From: Rhizobium rhizogenes NBRC 13257
GTDB lineage: Bacteria > Pseudomonadota > Alphaproteobacteria > Rhizobiales > Rhizobiaceae
Length of the DNA: 64,000 bases
Direction: 5' to 3'
Assembly: GCF_000696095.1 (NCBI RefSeq)
Contig: NZ_BAYX01000014.1
Coordinates: 117,110-181,109, forward strand
A program made the translations under genes and the position numbers. Position 1 is the first letter of the stretch; the number at the start of each line of letters is the position of its first letter. Under the pieces are notes generated by a model, which was not told the DNA's origin, did no database searches, and worked only from the letters and a program-made list of their open reading frames with translations. Below, in pieces: positions 1 through 9,235 of the stretch.

Positions 1-178
1 AGCCCATACCGTAGAGCTGGCCAGCCTTCTCTTCGAAGCGGCGGATCAGCAGCATCTCACGATAGGCACTCAGTTCCGCATCGCGGTCAAACTCTGCGAT
101 TGCGCCGCCATTGGTTTCTTTGGCAGGCCTCGATGCTGTCTTCCGGCTGGAAACGGACGCGGATTTGCGTGGCGCCAT
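1..178 (-). CDS. pdhA: Pyruvate dehydrogenase E1 component subunit alpha, N-terminal part
   Basis: Only the first 59 codons are in the window; the gene runs off the left edge. The protein begins MAPRKSASVSSRK and continues with a Lys/Ser-rich leader, then the segment ELSAYREMLLIRRFEEKAGQ and LYGMG, which is typical of the thiamine-diphosphate-binding E1 alpha subunit. Together with E1 beta it decarboxylates pyruvate and passes the acetyl group to the lipoyl domain of E2. The ATG at 178 is preceded by a strong GGAGGG ribosome binding site. The downstream part cannot be judged. The identification rests on the N-terminal sequence and on its place beside the FtsB-like gene and eno, a familiar rhizobial order. 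Confidence 0.9.
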   Translation of the reverse strand, partial: MAPRKSASVSSRKTASRPAKETNGGAIAEFDRDAELSAYREMLLIRRFEEKAGQLYGMG

Positions 179-335
179 TCAACCCTCCCTGTGTGAGTAG
201 CCTCGTTTTATAGTGTGGCGTAACATAGGGAAGATTGCCCGCCACAGCAATGCTATAATTGCATGGCTCATATTCATCGTAAGTCATTGTTATAACTTCG
301 AAAAACTTAATTAACCTAAATTCGGTTAATTGCGG

Positions 336-647
336 CTATTTGTTGAAAATGACGATCTCGTCAGCCCGAGAATAAGTCAGCTGATAGCGCGCATACTGAT
401 CAAGCATATCCTTGTCCAGCGAGCCATCGCTCAGCAGCGCCACGGCCTTTTCGAGGTGCTCGCGCTTGGCAACGAGATCGGCAAGCTCCTTGCCGCGATC
501 GATCCGACGCTGCTCGAAAACCTCGGTGGCCTTCAGACCGTAATCGCCATGAATACAGTGATAGCCGAAATAGCTGACAAAGGCGATCGTGATGGCGGGA
601 AGGACGAAACGACCGAATCTTCTCTTCTTATGATATTTTGTCCACAT
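336..647 (-). CDS. Septum formation initiator family protein (FtsB/DivIC-like)
   Basis: A small bitopic membrane protein of about 103 residues. A basic N-terminus (MWTKYHKKRRFGR) is followed by one hydrophobic segment (LPAITIAFVSYFGY) and then a charged, heptad-like region rich in Lys, Glu, Arg and Leu that suits a periplasmic coiled coil. This is the layout of FtsB/DivIC, which links early and late divisome proteins. I chose the ATG at 647; an ATG at 746 in the same frame would add 33 residues before the basic anchor and looks less natural. It lies between eno (upstream) and pdhA (downstream) on the same strand. The family is clear; calling it true FtsB is inference. Confidence 0.8.
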   Translation of the reverse strand: MWTKYHKKRRFGRFVLPAITIAFVSYFGYHCIHGDYGLKATEVFEQRRIDRGKELADLVAKREHLEKAVALLSDGSLDKDMLDQYARYQLTYSRADEIVIFNK

Positions 648-805
648 ACTCGCCCGCTCGAAACGCCCTACGGAGTATGATCTCGAACCTTTGGTCCGCG
701 CAGCGAAAATGCGAAGCGGTTTCCGGATAAGATCATGCCAAATCAAACATCTATCGCGACTCTATCCGGTAGAGATTAACCATCCGTTGACTCTAACGTT
801 TCGCC

Positions 806-834
806 AACGAAAAACCGCGCCCGAAGGCGCGGTT
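806..834 (-). terminator. Rho-independent terminator downstream of eno
   Basis: Read on the minus strand, a 9-bp GC-rich stem (AACCGCGCC/GGCGCGGTT) with a TTCG loop is followed by a run of T. A second GC-rich hairpin without a T run (ggcccgga/tccgggcc, about 858-879) lies between it and the eno stop codon. Confidence 0.8.
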
Positions 835-889
835 CAAGACGTCATAGGCTTTCAAGGTGGCCCGGATCATTGTCCGGGCCAAACCCTAA

Positions 890-2164
890 TCAGCCGCGAA
901 GAATGGAGCTGCCGGCATATTTTGCCTGCGGGCCGAGGCCTTCTTCGATGCGGATCAGCTGGTTGTACTTGGCAAGACGATCGGAGCGCGACAGCGAGCC
1001 GGTCTTGATCTGACCGCAGTTGGTGGCAACTGCCAGATCGGCGATGGTCGAGTCTTCGGTTTCGCCGGAACGGTGCGACATGACGGCCGTGTAGTTAGCC
1101 TTGTGCGCGGTTTCGACAGCGTCCAGCGTTTCCGTCAGCGTGCCGATCTGGTTGACCTTGACGAGGATCGAGTTGGCAACACCCATGCGGATGCCGTCGC
1201 GAAGACGAGCCGAATTGGTGACGAACAGGTCGTCGCCAACGAGCTGCGTCTTCTTGCCGATCAGATCGGTGAGTGCCTTCCAACCTTCCCAGTCGTCTTC
1301 AGCCATGCCGTCTTCGATCGAAACGATCGGGTACTTGGCGGCGAGTTCGGCAAGGTATTCAGCCATGGCGCCGGGTTCAAGCGTGCGGCCTTCGCCTTCC
1401 AGCACGTATTTTCCGTCCTTGAAGAACTCGGTCGAAGCGCAATCGAGGCCAAGAGCAACCTCTTCGCCTGGCTTGTAGCCGGCCTTTTCGATCGACTTCA
1501 TGATGAAGTCGAGGGCAGCAGGAGCGCTGGAAAGGCCAGGTGCGAAACCGCCTTCGTCACCAACATTGGTGTTGTGGCCCTGGGATGCCAGTTCCTTCTT
1601 GAGGACGTGGAAGATTTCCGAGCCAATACGCACGGCGTCGCGGAAGGTTTCTGCGCCGATCGGCAGGATCATGAATTCCTGGAAATCGATCGGATTGTCG
1701 GCATGGGCGCCGCCGTTGATGATGTTCATCATCGGAACCGGCAGCAGGCGAGCGTGAGCACCGCCGACATAGCGGTAAAGTGGCAGGTTTGCGCTCTGGG
1801 CGGCGGCCTTGGCAACGGCAAGCGATACGCCGAGAATGGCATTGGCGCCGATGCGCGACTTGTTCGGCGTGCCGTCAAGTTCGATCATGATGTCGTCGAT
1901 CTGGATCTGATTTTCAGCATCCATGCCGCCGATCGCGTCGAAGATCTCGGTATTGACGGCTTCGACGGCCTTTTCGACACCCTTGCCGTGATAGCGCTTG
2001 CCGCCGTCACGAAGCTCGACGGCTTCATGCGCGCCGGTCGAGGCACCCGACGGAACCGCTGCGCGGCCCAAGCTGCCATCTTCGAGGTAGACATCGACTT
2101 CAACAGTCGGATTGCCACGGCTGTCGAGAATCTCGCGGGCGATAATGTCGGTGATTGCGGTCAT
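890..2164 (-). CDS. eno: Enolase (phosphopyruvate hydratase)
   Basis: Converts 2-phosphoglycerate to phosphoenolpyruvate in glycolysis, in the cytoplasm. The 424-residue protein has the normal family length. Visible hallmarks are the N-terminal [11 protein letters not shown] segment, the [15 protein letters not shown] loop, the Mg-binding segments [11 protein letters not shown] and VGDDLFVTN, and the signature [17 protein letters not shown] and [10 protein letters not shown] near the C-terminus. All key positions appear intact. It is the last gene before a strong terminator, and follows kdsA by about 150 bp on the same strand. Confidence 0.98.
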
Positions 2165-2314
2165 GATAGCTTCCTGCTCGCTGGGTTATAAATCGATTGA
2201 AATCGTCTTAATCGAAGTCGCGGAAATTACAATGCCGCTCCGCACCTCGATCTGGCGCTCCAACAGGCCGCGTATAGCAAGTTCATGTCAGCCTGTTGAA
2301 TGCCGCTTTAAGTC

Positions 2315-3154
2315 TCAAGCCTTGGCGATGGCGTCGAAGGCCAGCAGCTTTTCCAGAAGTTGCGGCATGTCCTTCAGATAGACCATGTTCGGACCATCGG
2401 ACGGCGCGTTATCCGGATCTTCATGCGTCTCGACGAAAACGCCGGCAACGCCAACGGCGACGGCGGCGCGTGCCAGCGTCTCGACGAATCGGCGGTCGCC
2501 GCCGGTCGAACCGCCCTGCCCGCCCGGCTGCTGCACGGAATGAGTCGCATCGAAAATCACCGGAGCACCCATGGCCGCCATGATCGGCAGCGAGCGCATG
2601 TCTGAGACCAGCGTGTTGTAGCCGAAGGAGGCACCACGCTCGCAGAGCATGATATTCAGATTGCCGCTGTCGTTCAGCTTGGCCAGCACGTTCTTCATGT
2701 CCCAGGGCGCCAGGAACTGACCCTTCTTGACGTTGACGACGCGGCCGGTCTTGGCGGCAGCAACGAGAAGGTCGGTCTGGCGCGACAGGAAGGCCGGGAT
2801 CTGCAGGATATCTACCGTCTTGGCAACGACAGCGCACTGCTCCTCGGTGTGAATGTCGGACAGGACCGGAAAGCCATATTCCTTCTTCAGATCGGCAAAG
2901 ACTTCCATGGCCTTTTCCAGGCCGATGCCGCGCTTGCCGGAGAGCGACGTACGGTTCGCCTTGTCATAGGAAGACTTGTAGACAAGGCCGATGCCGAGCT
3001 TACCGCAGAGCTCCTTCAGAACGCCTGCAACCATGAAGGCATGATCGCGGCTTTCCATCTGGCAAGGGCCGGCAATTAGCGACAGCTTGGCGGTGTTGGA
3101 AAACAGAACCTTGGATGCGCCCTCGCCGACGATCACTTCGGAATTGGTGCTCAT
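2315..3154 (-). CDS. kdsA: 3-deoxy-8-phosphooctulonate synthase (KDO-8-P synthase)
   Basis: Condenses phosphoenolpyruvate and arabinose 5-phosphate to KDO-8-phosphate, the precursor of the inner-core sugar of lipopolysaccharide. The 279 residues match the family. Diagnostic segments are IAGPCQMESRDHA, YKSSYDKANRTS, PVLSDIHTEEQC, VNVKKGQFLAPWDM and FDATHSVQQPGG. Its start codon overlaps the stop of the preceding VOC gene by four bases (ATGA), so the two are probably translationally coupled. Confidence 0.97.
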   Translation of the reverse strand: MSTNSEVIVGEGASKVLFSNTAKLSLIAGPCQMESRDHAFMVAGVLKELCGKLGIGLVYKSSYDKANRTSLSGKRGIGLEKAMEVFADLKKEYGFPVLSDIHTEEQCAVVAKTVDILQIPAFLSRQTDLLVAAAKTGRVVNVKKGQFLAPWDMKNVLAKLNDSGNLNIMLCERGASFGYNTLVSDMRSLPIMAAMGAPVIFDATHSVQQPGGQGGSTGGDRRFVETLARAAVAVGVAGVFVETHEDPDNAPSDGPNMVYLKDMPQLLEKLLAFDAIAKA

Positions 3155-4038
3155 GCTATCTCCTCGAAGGCGAACAACGCGCCCTGTCCGGGGGCGGGCT
3201 TTGCCAGAATACGATTGTTCTTACGCGTGTATGTGACGCCGTTAGCAGCCAAATGCGACGATGTCACGGAAAGATCGCGTGTCTTGAAAAGGATTGCGCG
3301 CGCCCGAAGGCCGGGATCGACCGTTGGTACCGGAAAATCGTAAAAGGCTTCCATGCCTTGCGGGGTCAAGACCTCGATCCTGGCGTTCGCCGTCTCGATC
3401 GTCAGCCCAAAGGAATGCTCCGATATCTTTGATCCGTCGGCAATCCGCTCGAAGAAGCCCCGGAACACGGCCGGCTTCGGCGTCGACAGGGCGACCCGCG
3501 CAATGCCGGTCACACCATTGGCATGCCGCTCCAGGGCGTCACGATCAGCCGGCAGGGGATTGATGCGCTGAGCGCAGAAAGCATAGAAATCCGGCGAGCG
3601 CAGATCGGCCGCGAAAGCGAGACGGAAGCCGGCGATCGTTTCAGAGCCATCCGGCATACGCATCGGCCGTTCGAAATTCAGCATGCGCCCGGCCGACATG
3701 GCGTTGGCCAGGAATCGCTTGTCATCGGCGGCGGCATCCTTCGTGCCGAGAACGATAGCCGAAAACCCTTCCCCACCGATACGAAAACGATATGCCTGGT
3801 CGCGAGCGACGAAAACATTGCCTTCCTCGATGCTTGTTTCGTATTGCTCCTGCGACGCGACGCCCAGGGGCTCCAGATAGGTCTTGTCGGAAAAGAACAC
3901 GCAGGCATTCTCGGTGCCGAAGGGATGGCGGGCATCGGCAGCGACGGTAAAACCGAGCTTGCCCAGCCGCTCCCGCGCCATGGCAATATTGACAGTCGGC
4001 AGAACGAGATGATCCAGCGGATGCGGCGATGAAACCAT
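3151..4038 (-). CDS. VOC (glyoxalase-like) family protein
   Basis: A protein of about 295 residues with an N-terminal HPLDHLVLPTVNIAMARERLGKLGF segment typical of the vicinal-oxygen-chelate fold, and a second half (from about residue 155) that reads as a further VOC module ending in ARAILFKTRDLSVTSSHLAANGV. It resembles the glyoxalase-like domain proteins of PF13468; no substrate can be assigned. I use the ATG at 4038 because GGGGGA lies seven bases upstream; a longer frame from 4080 has no better site. Its stop overlaps the kdsA start. Confidence 0.75.
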   Translation of the reverse strand: MVSSPHPLDHLVLPTVNIAMARERLGKLGFTVAADARHPFGTENACVFFSDKTYLEPLGVASQEQYETSIEEGNVFVARDQAYRFRIGGEGFSAIVLGTKDAAADDKRFLANAMSAGRMLNFERPMRMPDGSETIAGFRLAFAADLRSPDFYAFCAQRINPLPADRDALERHANGVTGIARVALSTPKPAVFRGFFERIADGSKISEHSFGLTIETANARIEVLTPQGMEAFYDFPVPTVDPGLRARAILFKTRDLSVTSSHLAANGVTYTRKNNRILAKPAPGQGALFAFEEIA

Positions 4039-4442
4039 GGTTTCCCCCTTGGTGCATGCCGCAGGTTTGCGCTCTTCCAACGCTCAATTCAAGATGAAAA
4101 CGCAGTGTTTTAAACCAGGCAGATCGCAAATGGGAGGGCGCGTTGTCGAATGCTTTGCAACTGCGCGGAAGCCGGAATTGCTCCGGGTTTCAGTGGTCAT
4201 GCAAAGATAGCCGGCTCCCATTCCCGCAGAATCGATCTTGGTCGATTTCCGCATATGTTTCATTGATCAGCGCTGAAATACTCCGCGGTTTCGCTCACTC
4301 GGGACTTGTTATGTTCTCCTTTATTTAATGCGCCGGCAAAACATTCATCGAAAATTAGGGACTTGCGGAACACATATGGAACATATAGTGTCCGTTCTGG
4401 ATTTGTTTCACGACACCTTCACGATTCTGGGGTTCAAATACG
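4039..4442. other. Intergenic region between VOC gene and lexA
   Basis: About 400 bp separating two divergently transcribed genes. Apart from the LexA operator near 4368 I see no coding signal, RNA gene or repeat in it. Confidence 0.6.
4368..4382 (+). promoter_or_regulatory. SOS (LexA) box upstream of lexA
   Basis: The sequence GAACACATATGGAAC matches the direct-repeat operator GAAC-N7-GAAC known for LexA of Rhizobiaceae. It lies about 60 bp before the lexA start codon, as expected for autorepression. The second GAAC is also followed by ATATAGTGTCC, one mismatch from another GAAC-N7-GTTC pair. Confidence 0.8.
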
Positions 4443-5165
4443 ATGTTGACACGCAAGCAGCAGGAACTGCTTCTCTTCATTCACGAACGGATGAAGGAGT
4501 CCGGCGTTCCACCTTCTTTCGATGAAATGAAGGATGCGCTGGACCTTGCGTCCAAGTCGGGCATTCATCGCTTGATCACCGCTTTGGAAGAGCGCGGTTT
4601 CATCCGCCGTCTGCCGAATCGGGCTCGAGCGCTTGAGGTCATCAAGCTGCCGGAAGCCTATAGTCCGAGCCTGCAGCCGCGCCGCGGCTTCTCGCCAAGC
4701 GTCATCGAGGGCAGCCTGGGCAAGCCCCAGCCCGTACAGCCCCCCGCCCCCGCCAAGCCGGCGAACGACGAGAACAACAGCGCCGTTTCCGTGCCGGTCA
4801 TGGGCCGCATTGCTGCCGGTGTTCCGATCTCGGCCATTCAGAACAACACCCACGATATCACCGTCCCCGCCGACATGCTTGGCTCCGGCGAGCATTACGC
4901 GCTCGAGGTCAAGGGCGACTCGATGATCGATGCCGGTATCTTCGATGGCGACACTGTCATCATCCGCAACAGCACCACCGCCAATCCCGGCGATATTGTC
5001 GTCGCCCTGGTCGACGATGAGGAAGCAACATTGAAGCGCTTCCGCCGCAAGGGCGCCTCGATCGCACTCGAAGCGGCTAACCCCGCCTATGAGACCCGCA
5101 TTTTTGGGCCGGATCGCGTCAAGGTGCAGGGCAAGCTCGTCGGCCTCATCCGCCGCTATCACTGA
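4443..5165 (+). CDS. lexA: SOS response transcriptional repressor LexA
   Basis: A 240-residue repressor-protease. The N-terminal winged helix-turn-helix (residues about 1-65) includes MLTRKQQELLLFIHERM and the recognition segment SKSGIHRLITALEERGFI. After a Pro-rich linker, the C-terminal S24 peptidase domain shows the Ala125-Gly126 self-cleavage site (GRIAAGVP), catalytic Ser160 (VKGDSMIDAG) and catalytic Lys198 (ATLKRF). It represses DNA-repair genes until RecA filaments trigger its cleavage. The operator upstream implies autorepression. Its last 20 bases overlap the 3' end of comEC on the opposite strand. Confidence 0.98.
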   Translation: MLTRKQQELLLFIHERMKESGVPPSFDEMKDALDLASKSGIHRLITALEERGFIRRLPNRARALEVIKLPEAYSPSLQPRRGFSPSVIEGSLGKPQPVQPPAPAKPANDENNSAVSVPVMGRIAAGVPISAIQNNTHDITVPADMLGSGEHYALEVKGDSMIDAGIFDGDTVIIRNSTTANPGDIVVALVDDEEATLKRFRRKGASIALEAANPAYETRIFGPDRVKVQGKLVGLIRRYH

Positions 5166-7608
5166 CAGGTGACAAGGGCACAATCGGTACACCGAATGCG
5201 CCCGTTCGCCAATCATAGGCGCGATGCAAATTCCATGGCCGCGCCAGAGTATCAAAAGCGGTCGTGGCGATCGGCTTGTCGGTGCCGAGATCCATTTCGA
5301 TGGATCCGGTCCGCCGGAGATTAGCTCCTGTGAAAAGCATTGCCCCTGAGCGGCAACGATCGAGCCGCAGCCGAACGGGGATGACCACAATATTGCCTGT
5401 GTCACAGGCCGGGCCAAGATAGGCGGCATTCTCGATGGTGACGAGTATGTCGCCATTGTCCGGCATCGCGACGCACCATGCCTGCTTCTGACAGGCAAAG
5501 CCGCCCTGCCCCGCATTGTCCAATGCCGCCTCCATTGACTTACGGACGGCATTCCGTTCCTCAGAGCTCAAACGGCGACGGATATCCGACTTACTGATTT
5601 TGGGTAGCTGGCTGTCGGATGCGAGTATCATCAGCGGTTTTTGGTCCGTCATCGACAATGCTCCTTTCCATTGATCGAAGATGAAACTGGGCGGCTTTTC
5701 GCGATTGGTCGCCAAGGCGCCGTCTCGTAGCAGCGCGACCAACGTCCCATCCTCGGAAATCATCAGGTCAGGCTTTCTGACATCCGGGCCGAGCGCGACG
5801 GCTGCGACGGAACCGATGATTACGAGCGCACCAGCATGTCGCAGCCGTGTTCGCAGCAATGTCATCAACAGGAAGCCGGCAATAACAGCCGGGAACATCC
5901 AGGCCGGCTGTCGTCCAAAAGGAATGTCGCCGCCCCAGGCGGCGACCGTCGTGGCGATACCGATGACGAGCTCCAGTCCCTTGCCGGTGACCTGCCAGAA
6001 TGGAGCATCCAGGCCGAATGGCATCAGCAGCATCGCCGCCATGCCGAACGGCATGACGATGAAGGAGACGATCGGCACGGCCGCGAGATTGGCGGCGAGC
6101 CCATATGTCGCCAACCGGTGAAAATGCTCGATCGAGAAAATAGCCGTCGATGCGCCGCCTAGAAACGACGTCGACGCTATGCCGCCGAAAAAGCGCGAGA
6201 TGAAGAACAACGGCCGCAATATCCGGAAGCGGGAGAAAACGGTTTCCCGATGTCGACGCCGCGTCCAGAGCGTATAACCGGACACCAATGCTAGGGTCGC
6301 CGCATAGGACATCTGGAAACTTGGTCCAAGCACTTGCGACGGCGACAGAACGAGAATGATGATCGCCGACAGCGCGACGTTTCGAAGGCTGATGGATGGC
6401 CGGTCGAACAGCACGGCAATCAGCATGATTGCCATCATGATGAAAGCGCGTTCGGCCGAAACGCCGAAACCGGAAATGAGGTAATAGGCGGTCACCGTCA
6501 CCAGCGCACCAAAGGCTGCAATCTTCTTTGTCGGCCAAGCCTGCGCAACGCCGAAAAACAGGCTGAGAACATAACGCAGGCCGACATAGAAGATGCCGGC
6601 CGACAACGCCATATTCAGGCCTGAAATAGCGATGATGTGCGTAAGGCCCGCAGTCCGCAGTGCTTCGGTCGTCGCCTCGGAAATTGCCCGTCTCTCATCG
6701 GTGACAAGGGCCGCGGCAAAGGCGCCGGTATCGCCGGGCAGCGTCCTTCTGATCCGGTCGCCGATGCTGTTGCGCAAACCGGCAAGCCAGATATCCGCCT
6801 TGTCGAGAACCGACCCCTCAACGATATCAGCAGCCGATAGCAACTATGTCGGCGTCCCATAGGCGAAGCCATTCGCGCCGATGCCGTTGAAATAGGCGCT
6901 GAAGGCAAAGTCGTTCAAGCCTGGCAAGGCGGGTCCTGCCGGCGGCGTCAGCCGCGCCCTGGTCTGGATGAGATCTCCAAGTTCAAAGGGTTGCTGCTGC
7001 TTGCGCACGAAGACGGTCACTCGCTCCGGCGGCCTGCGAATGGTCGGGTTTTCCGTTGCGTCGAGGGCGACGACATAACGCCATCGCTCCTTGTCGCTGG
7101 ACTCACGTCGTTCAACGCGCCCGGCTATCGTGGTCGTCACCGCTGTATCGAGCATCACCGTCGATGCGCGCCAAGCCTCTAATTGTGCCAAAGCCATCCC
7201 GAAACACACCAGCATGCCGGCCAGAAGAAGGTGCCGGAGCCTCGGCCCGGCGTCACGCTTGAGAAAGAAACCGACCGCGAAAATGATGAGAGCGGCAAAG
7301 ACAGCTTGCGGCGGCGGATCGGCGCCAGCGGTAAACCAGAAAATTGCGCCGATACCGATATAGACCGGCACAAGCAGGATCCCGCGGCCATAATCCGCCT
7401 CTTCTTCGATCAAACGGGAAAGGCCGATTCTGATGCGGTCAGCCGCGAGCAGAAGACGTACCGCGGGGGTGGCTTGATCCTGTGTTCGTGCCGGCGGCGC
7501 TACTCCGACAAGAGAGGAGTCGTCGCAAAGCCGCCGTTGCGATCGATCAGCCACAACAGCGGGATTCAGGCCGTTCGACTGCCGATCCGGTGCCTCTAAA
7601 TTAGGCAT
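5146..7608 (-). pseudogene. comEC: ComEC/Rec2-family competence protein, interrupted by an in-frame TAG
   Basis: The reading frame is a polytopic membrane protein of about 820 residues: an N-terminal DUF4131-like part (FWFTAGADPPPQAVFAALII onward) and the Competence domain (THIIAISGLNMALSAGIFYV, with many transmembrane helices). ComEC forms the inner-membrane channel for single-stranded DNA uptake. At 6846-6844 codon 255 is TAG, between the segments AYGTPT and LLSAADIVEG, with the frame unchanged on both sides. One base change from AAG or CAG would explain it. Either the gene is broken, or it is a sequencing error, or the second half starts at TTG 6843, which has no convincing ribosome site. 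The start at 7608 is a choice; a TTG at 7677 would extend it. Confidence 0.8.
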
Positions 7609-7891
7609 GCGCCCCCGCGCCCTACGCAAAACTACAGCTATAACGAGATATTTGCCGTCACCAGCTGGTGAATTCAACCGAAATCACGCGTGTGGCGGAT
7701 AAATCACCTCAGCCGGCACGCGAGCGAGGCAATTTCATCTACCGCAGTGCCCAAAAGTTGATACCGCAATGCACAAATAGCTGTAAGGATAACTTGGCAT
7801 TAGGCTCTGGATCATATAGCTAATCCCTAGTCGCTTAACCTTTTGGCGCTTTTTATGGCGTCAACCCCCCGCCAAATCTTGGAGGATCAGC

Positions 7892-9181
7892 ATGACGGAA
7901 CAAAGCGCGAAACTAACTTGGGGCGAAAAGACGGTGGATCTGCCGGTAAAATCCGGAACCATCGGCCCAAGTGTCATTGATATTGGTGCCCTTTATAAGA
8001 ACACCTCCACTTTCACCTACGATCCTGGCTTCACCTCGACCGCGTCGTGCGAGTCCAGCATCACCTATATTGATGGCGACGAAGGCGTTCTGCTGCATCG
8101 CGGTTATCCGATCGACCAGCTGGCCGAACACGGCGATTTCCTCGAAGTCTGCTACCTGCTTCTCTACGGTGAACTTCCGACCGCTGCCCAGAAGAAGGAT
8201 TTCGATCATCGCGTGACCATGCACACGATGGTGCATGAGCAGATGAGCCGTTTCTTCACCGGCTTCCGCCGAGACGCGCATCCGATGGCCGTCATGTGCG
8301 GCTGCGTCGGCGCTCTGTCGGCCTTCTATCACGACTCGACCGACATCACCGATCCGCACCAGCGCATGGTCGCTAGCCTGCGCATGATCGCCAAGATGCC
8401 GACGCTTGCCGCCATGGCCTACAAGTACCATATCGGCCAGCCCTTCGTTTATCCGAAGAACGATCTCGATTATGCGTCGAATTTCCTGCGCATGTGCTTT
8501 GCCGTTCCTTGCGAGGAATATGTGGTCAATCCGGTGCTCGCTCGCGCCATGGACCGCATCTTCATCCTGCATGCCGATCACGAGCAGAATGCCTCGACCT
8601 CGACGGTCCGCCTCGCCGGCTCCTCCGGCGCCAATCCGTTCGCCTGTATCGCCGCTGGCATTGCCTGCCTCTGGGGCCCCGCCCATGGCGGCGCCAATGA
8701 GGCTGCATTGAACATGCTGACGGAAATCGGCTCGGTCGACCGCATTCCGGAATTTATCGCCCGCGCCAAGGACAAGAACGATCCGTTCCGCCTGATGGGC
8801 TTCGGCCACCGCGTTTACAAGAATTACGATCCGCGCGCCAAGATCATGCAGAAGACGGCGCACGAGGTTCTCGGCGAACTCGGCATCAAGGACGATCCGT
8901 TGCTCGACATCGCGATCGAACTGGAGCGCATCGCGCTGACCGATGAATACTTCATCGAGAAGAAGCTCTATCCGAATGTCGACTTCTATTCCGGCATCAC
9001 GCTGAAGGCCCTGGGCTTCCCCACGACCATGTTCACCGTGCTCTTCGCGCTTGCTCGTACCGTCGGCTGGATCGCCCAGTGGAACGAGATGATCGAGGAC
9101 CCACAGCAGCGCATCGGCCGTCCGCGCCAGCTCTACACCGGCGAACCGCCGCGCGAATACGTTCCGGTTTCCAAGCGTTAA
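7892..9181 (+). CDS. gltA: Citrate synthase (type II)
   Basis: Condenses acetyl-CoA and oxaloacetate to citrate, entering the TCA cycle. The 429 residues match the hexameric type II enzymes of Gram-negative bacteria. Catalytic surroundings are visible in HADHEQNASTST, WGPAHGGANEAALNML and the signature GFGHRVYKNYDPRAKI, and the C-terminus carries WIAQWNEMIEDP and IGRPRQLYTG. The ATG follows TTGGAGGATCAGC, a good ribosome site. It stands alone between two minus-strand genes and ends in a strong terminator shared with lpxB. Confidence 0.98.
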   Translation: MTEQSAKLTWGEKTVDLPVKSGTIGPSVIDIGALYKNTSTFTYDPGFTSTASCESSITYIDGDEGVLLHRGYPIDQLAEHGDFLEVCYLLLYGELPTAAQKKDFDHRVTMHTMVHEQMSRFFTGFRRDAHPMAVMCGCVGALSAFYHDSTDITDPHQRMVASLRMIAKMPTLAAMAYKYHIGQPFVYPKNDLDYASNFLRMCFAVPCEEYVVNPVLARAMDRIFILHADHEQNASTSTVRLAGSSGANPFACIAAGIACLWGPAHGGANEAALNMLTEIGSVDRIPEFIARAKDKNDPFRLMGFGHRVYKNYDPRAKIMQKTAHEVLGELGIKDDPLLDIAIELERIALTDEYFIEKKLYPNVDFYSGITLKALGFPTTMFTVLFALARTVGWIAQWNEMIEDPQQRIGRPRQLYTGEPPREYVPVSKR

Positions 9182-9196
9182 GCCAAAAGACAGAAC

Positions 9197-9235
9197 AACA
9201 AAAAACCCGGTCAGAAATGGCCGGGTTTTTTGTTG
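9197..9235. terminator. Bidirectional terminator shared by gltA and lpxB
   Basis: A stem CCCGGTCA/TGGCCGGG (one G-T pair) with a GAAA loop is flanked by a run of A on the left and of T on the right, so it works for both strands. The lpxB stop codon (9213-9211) and the last lpxB codons for KKPGHF form part of the stem and the A run. Confidence 0.88.

Noticed and set aside
5146..6843. Treating the second half of comEC as an independent gene from TTG 6843
   Set aside because: The homology runs through the TAG without a gap and no ribosome binding site supports a restart; a single nonsense change is simpler.
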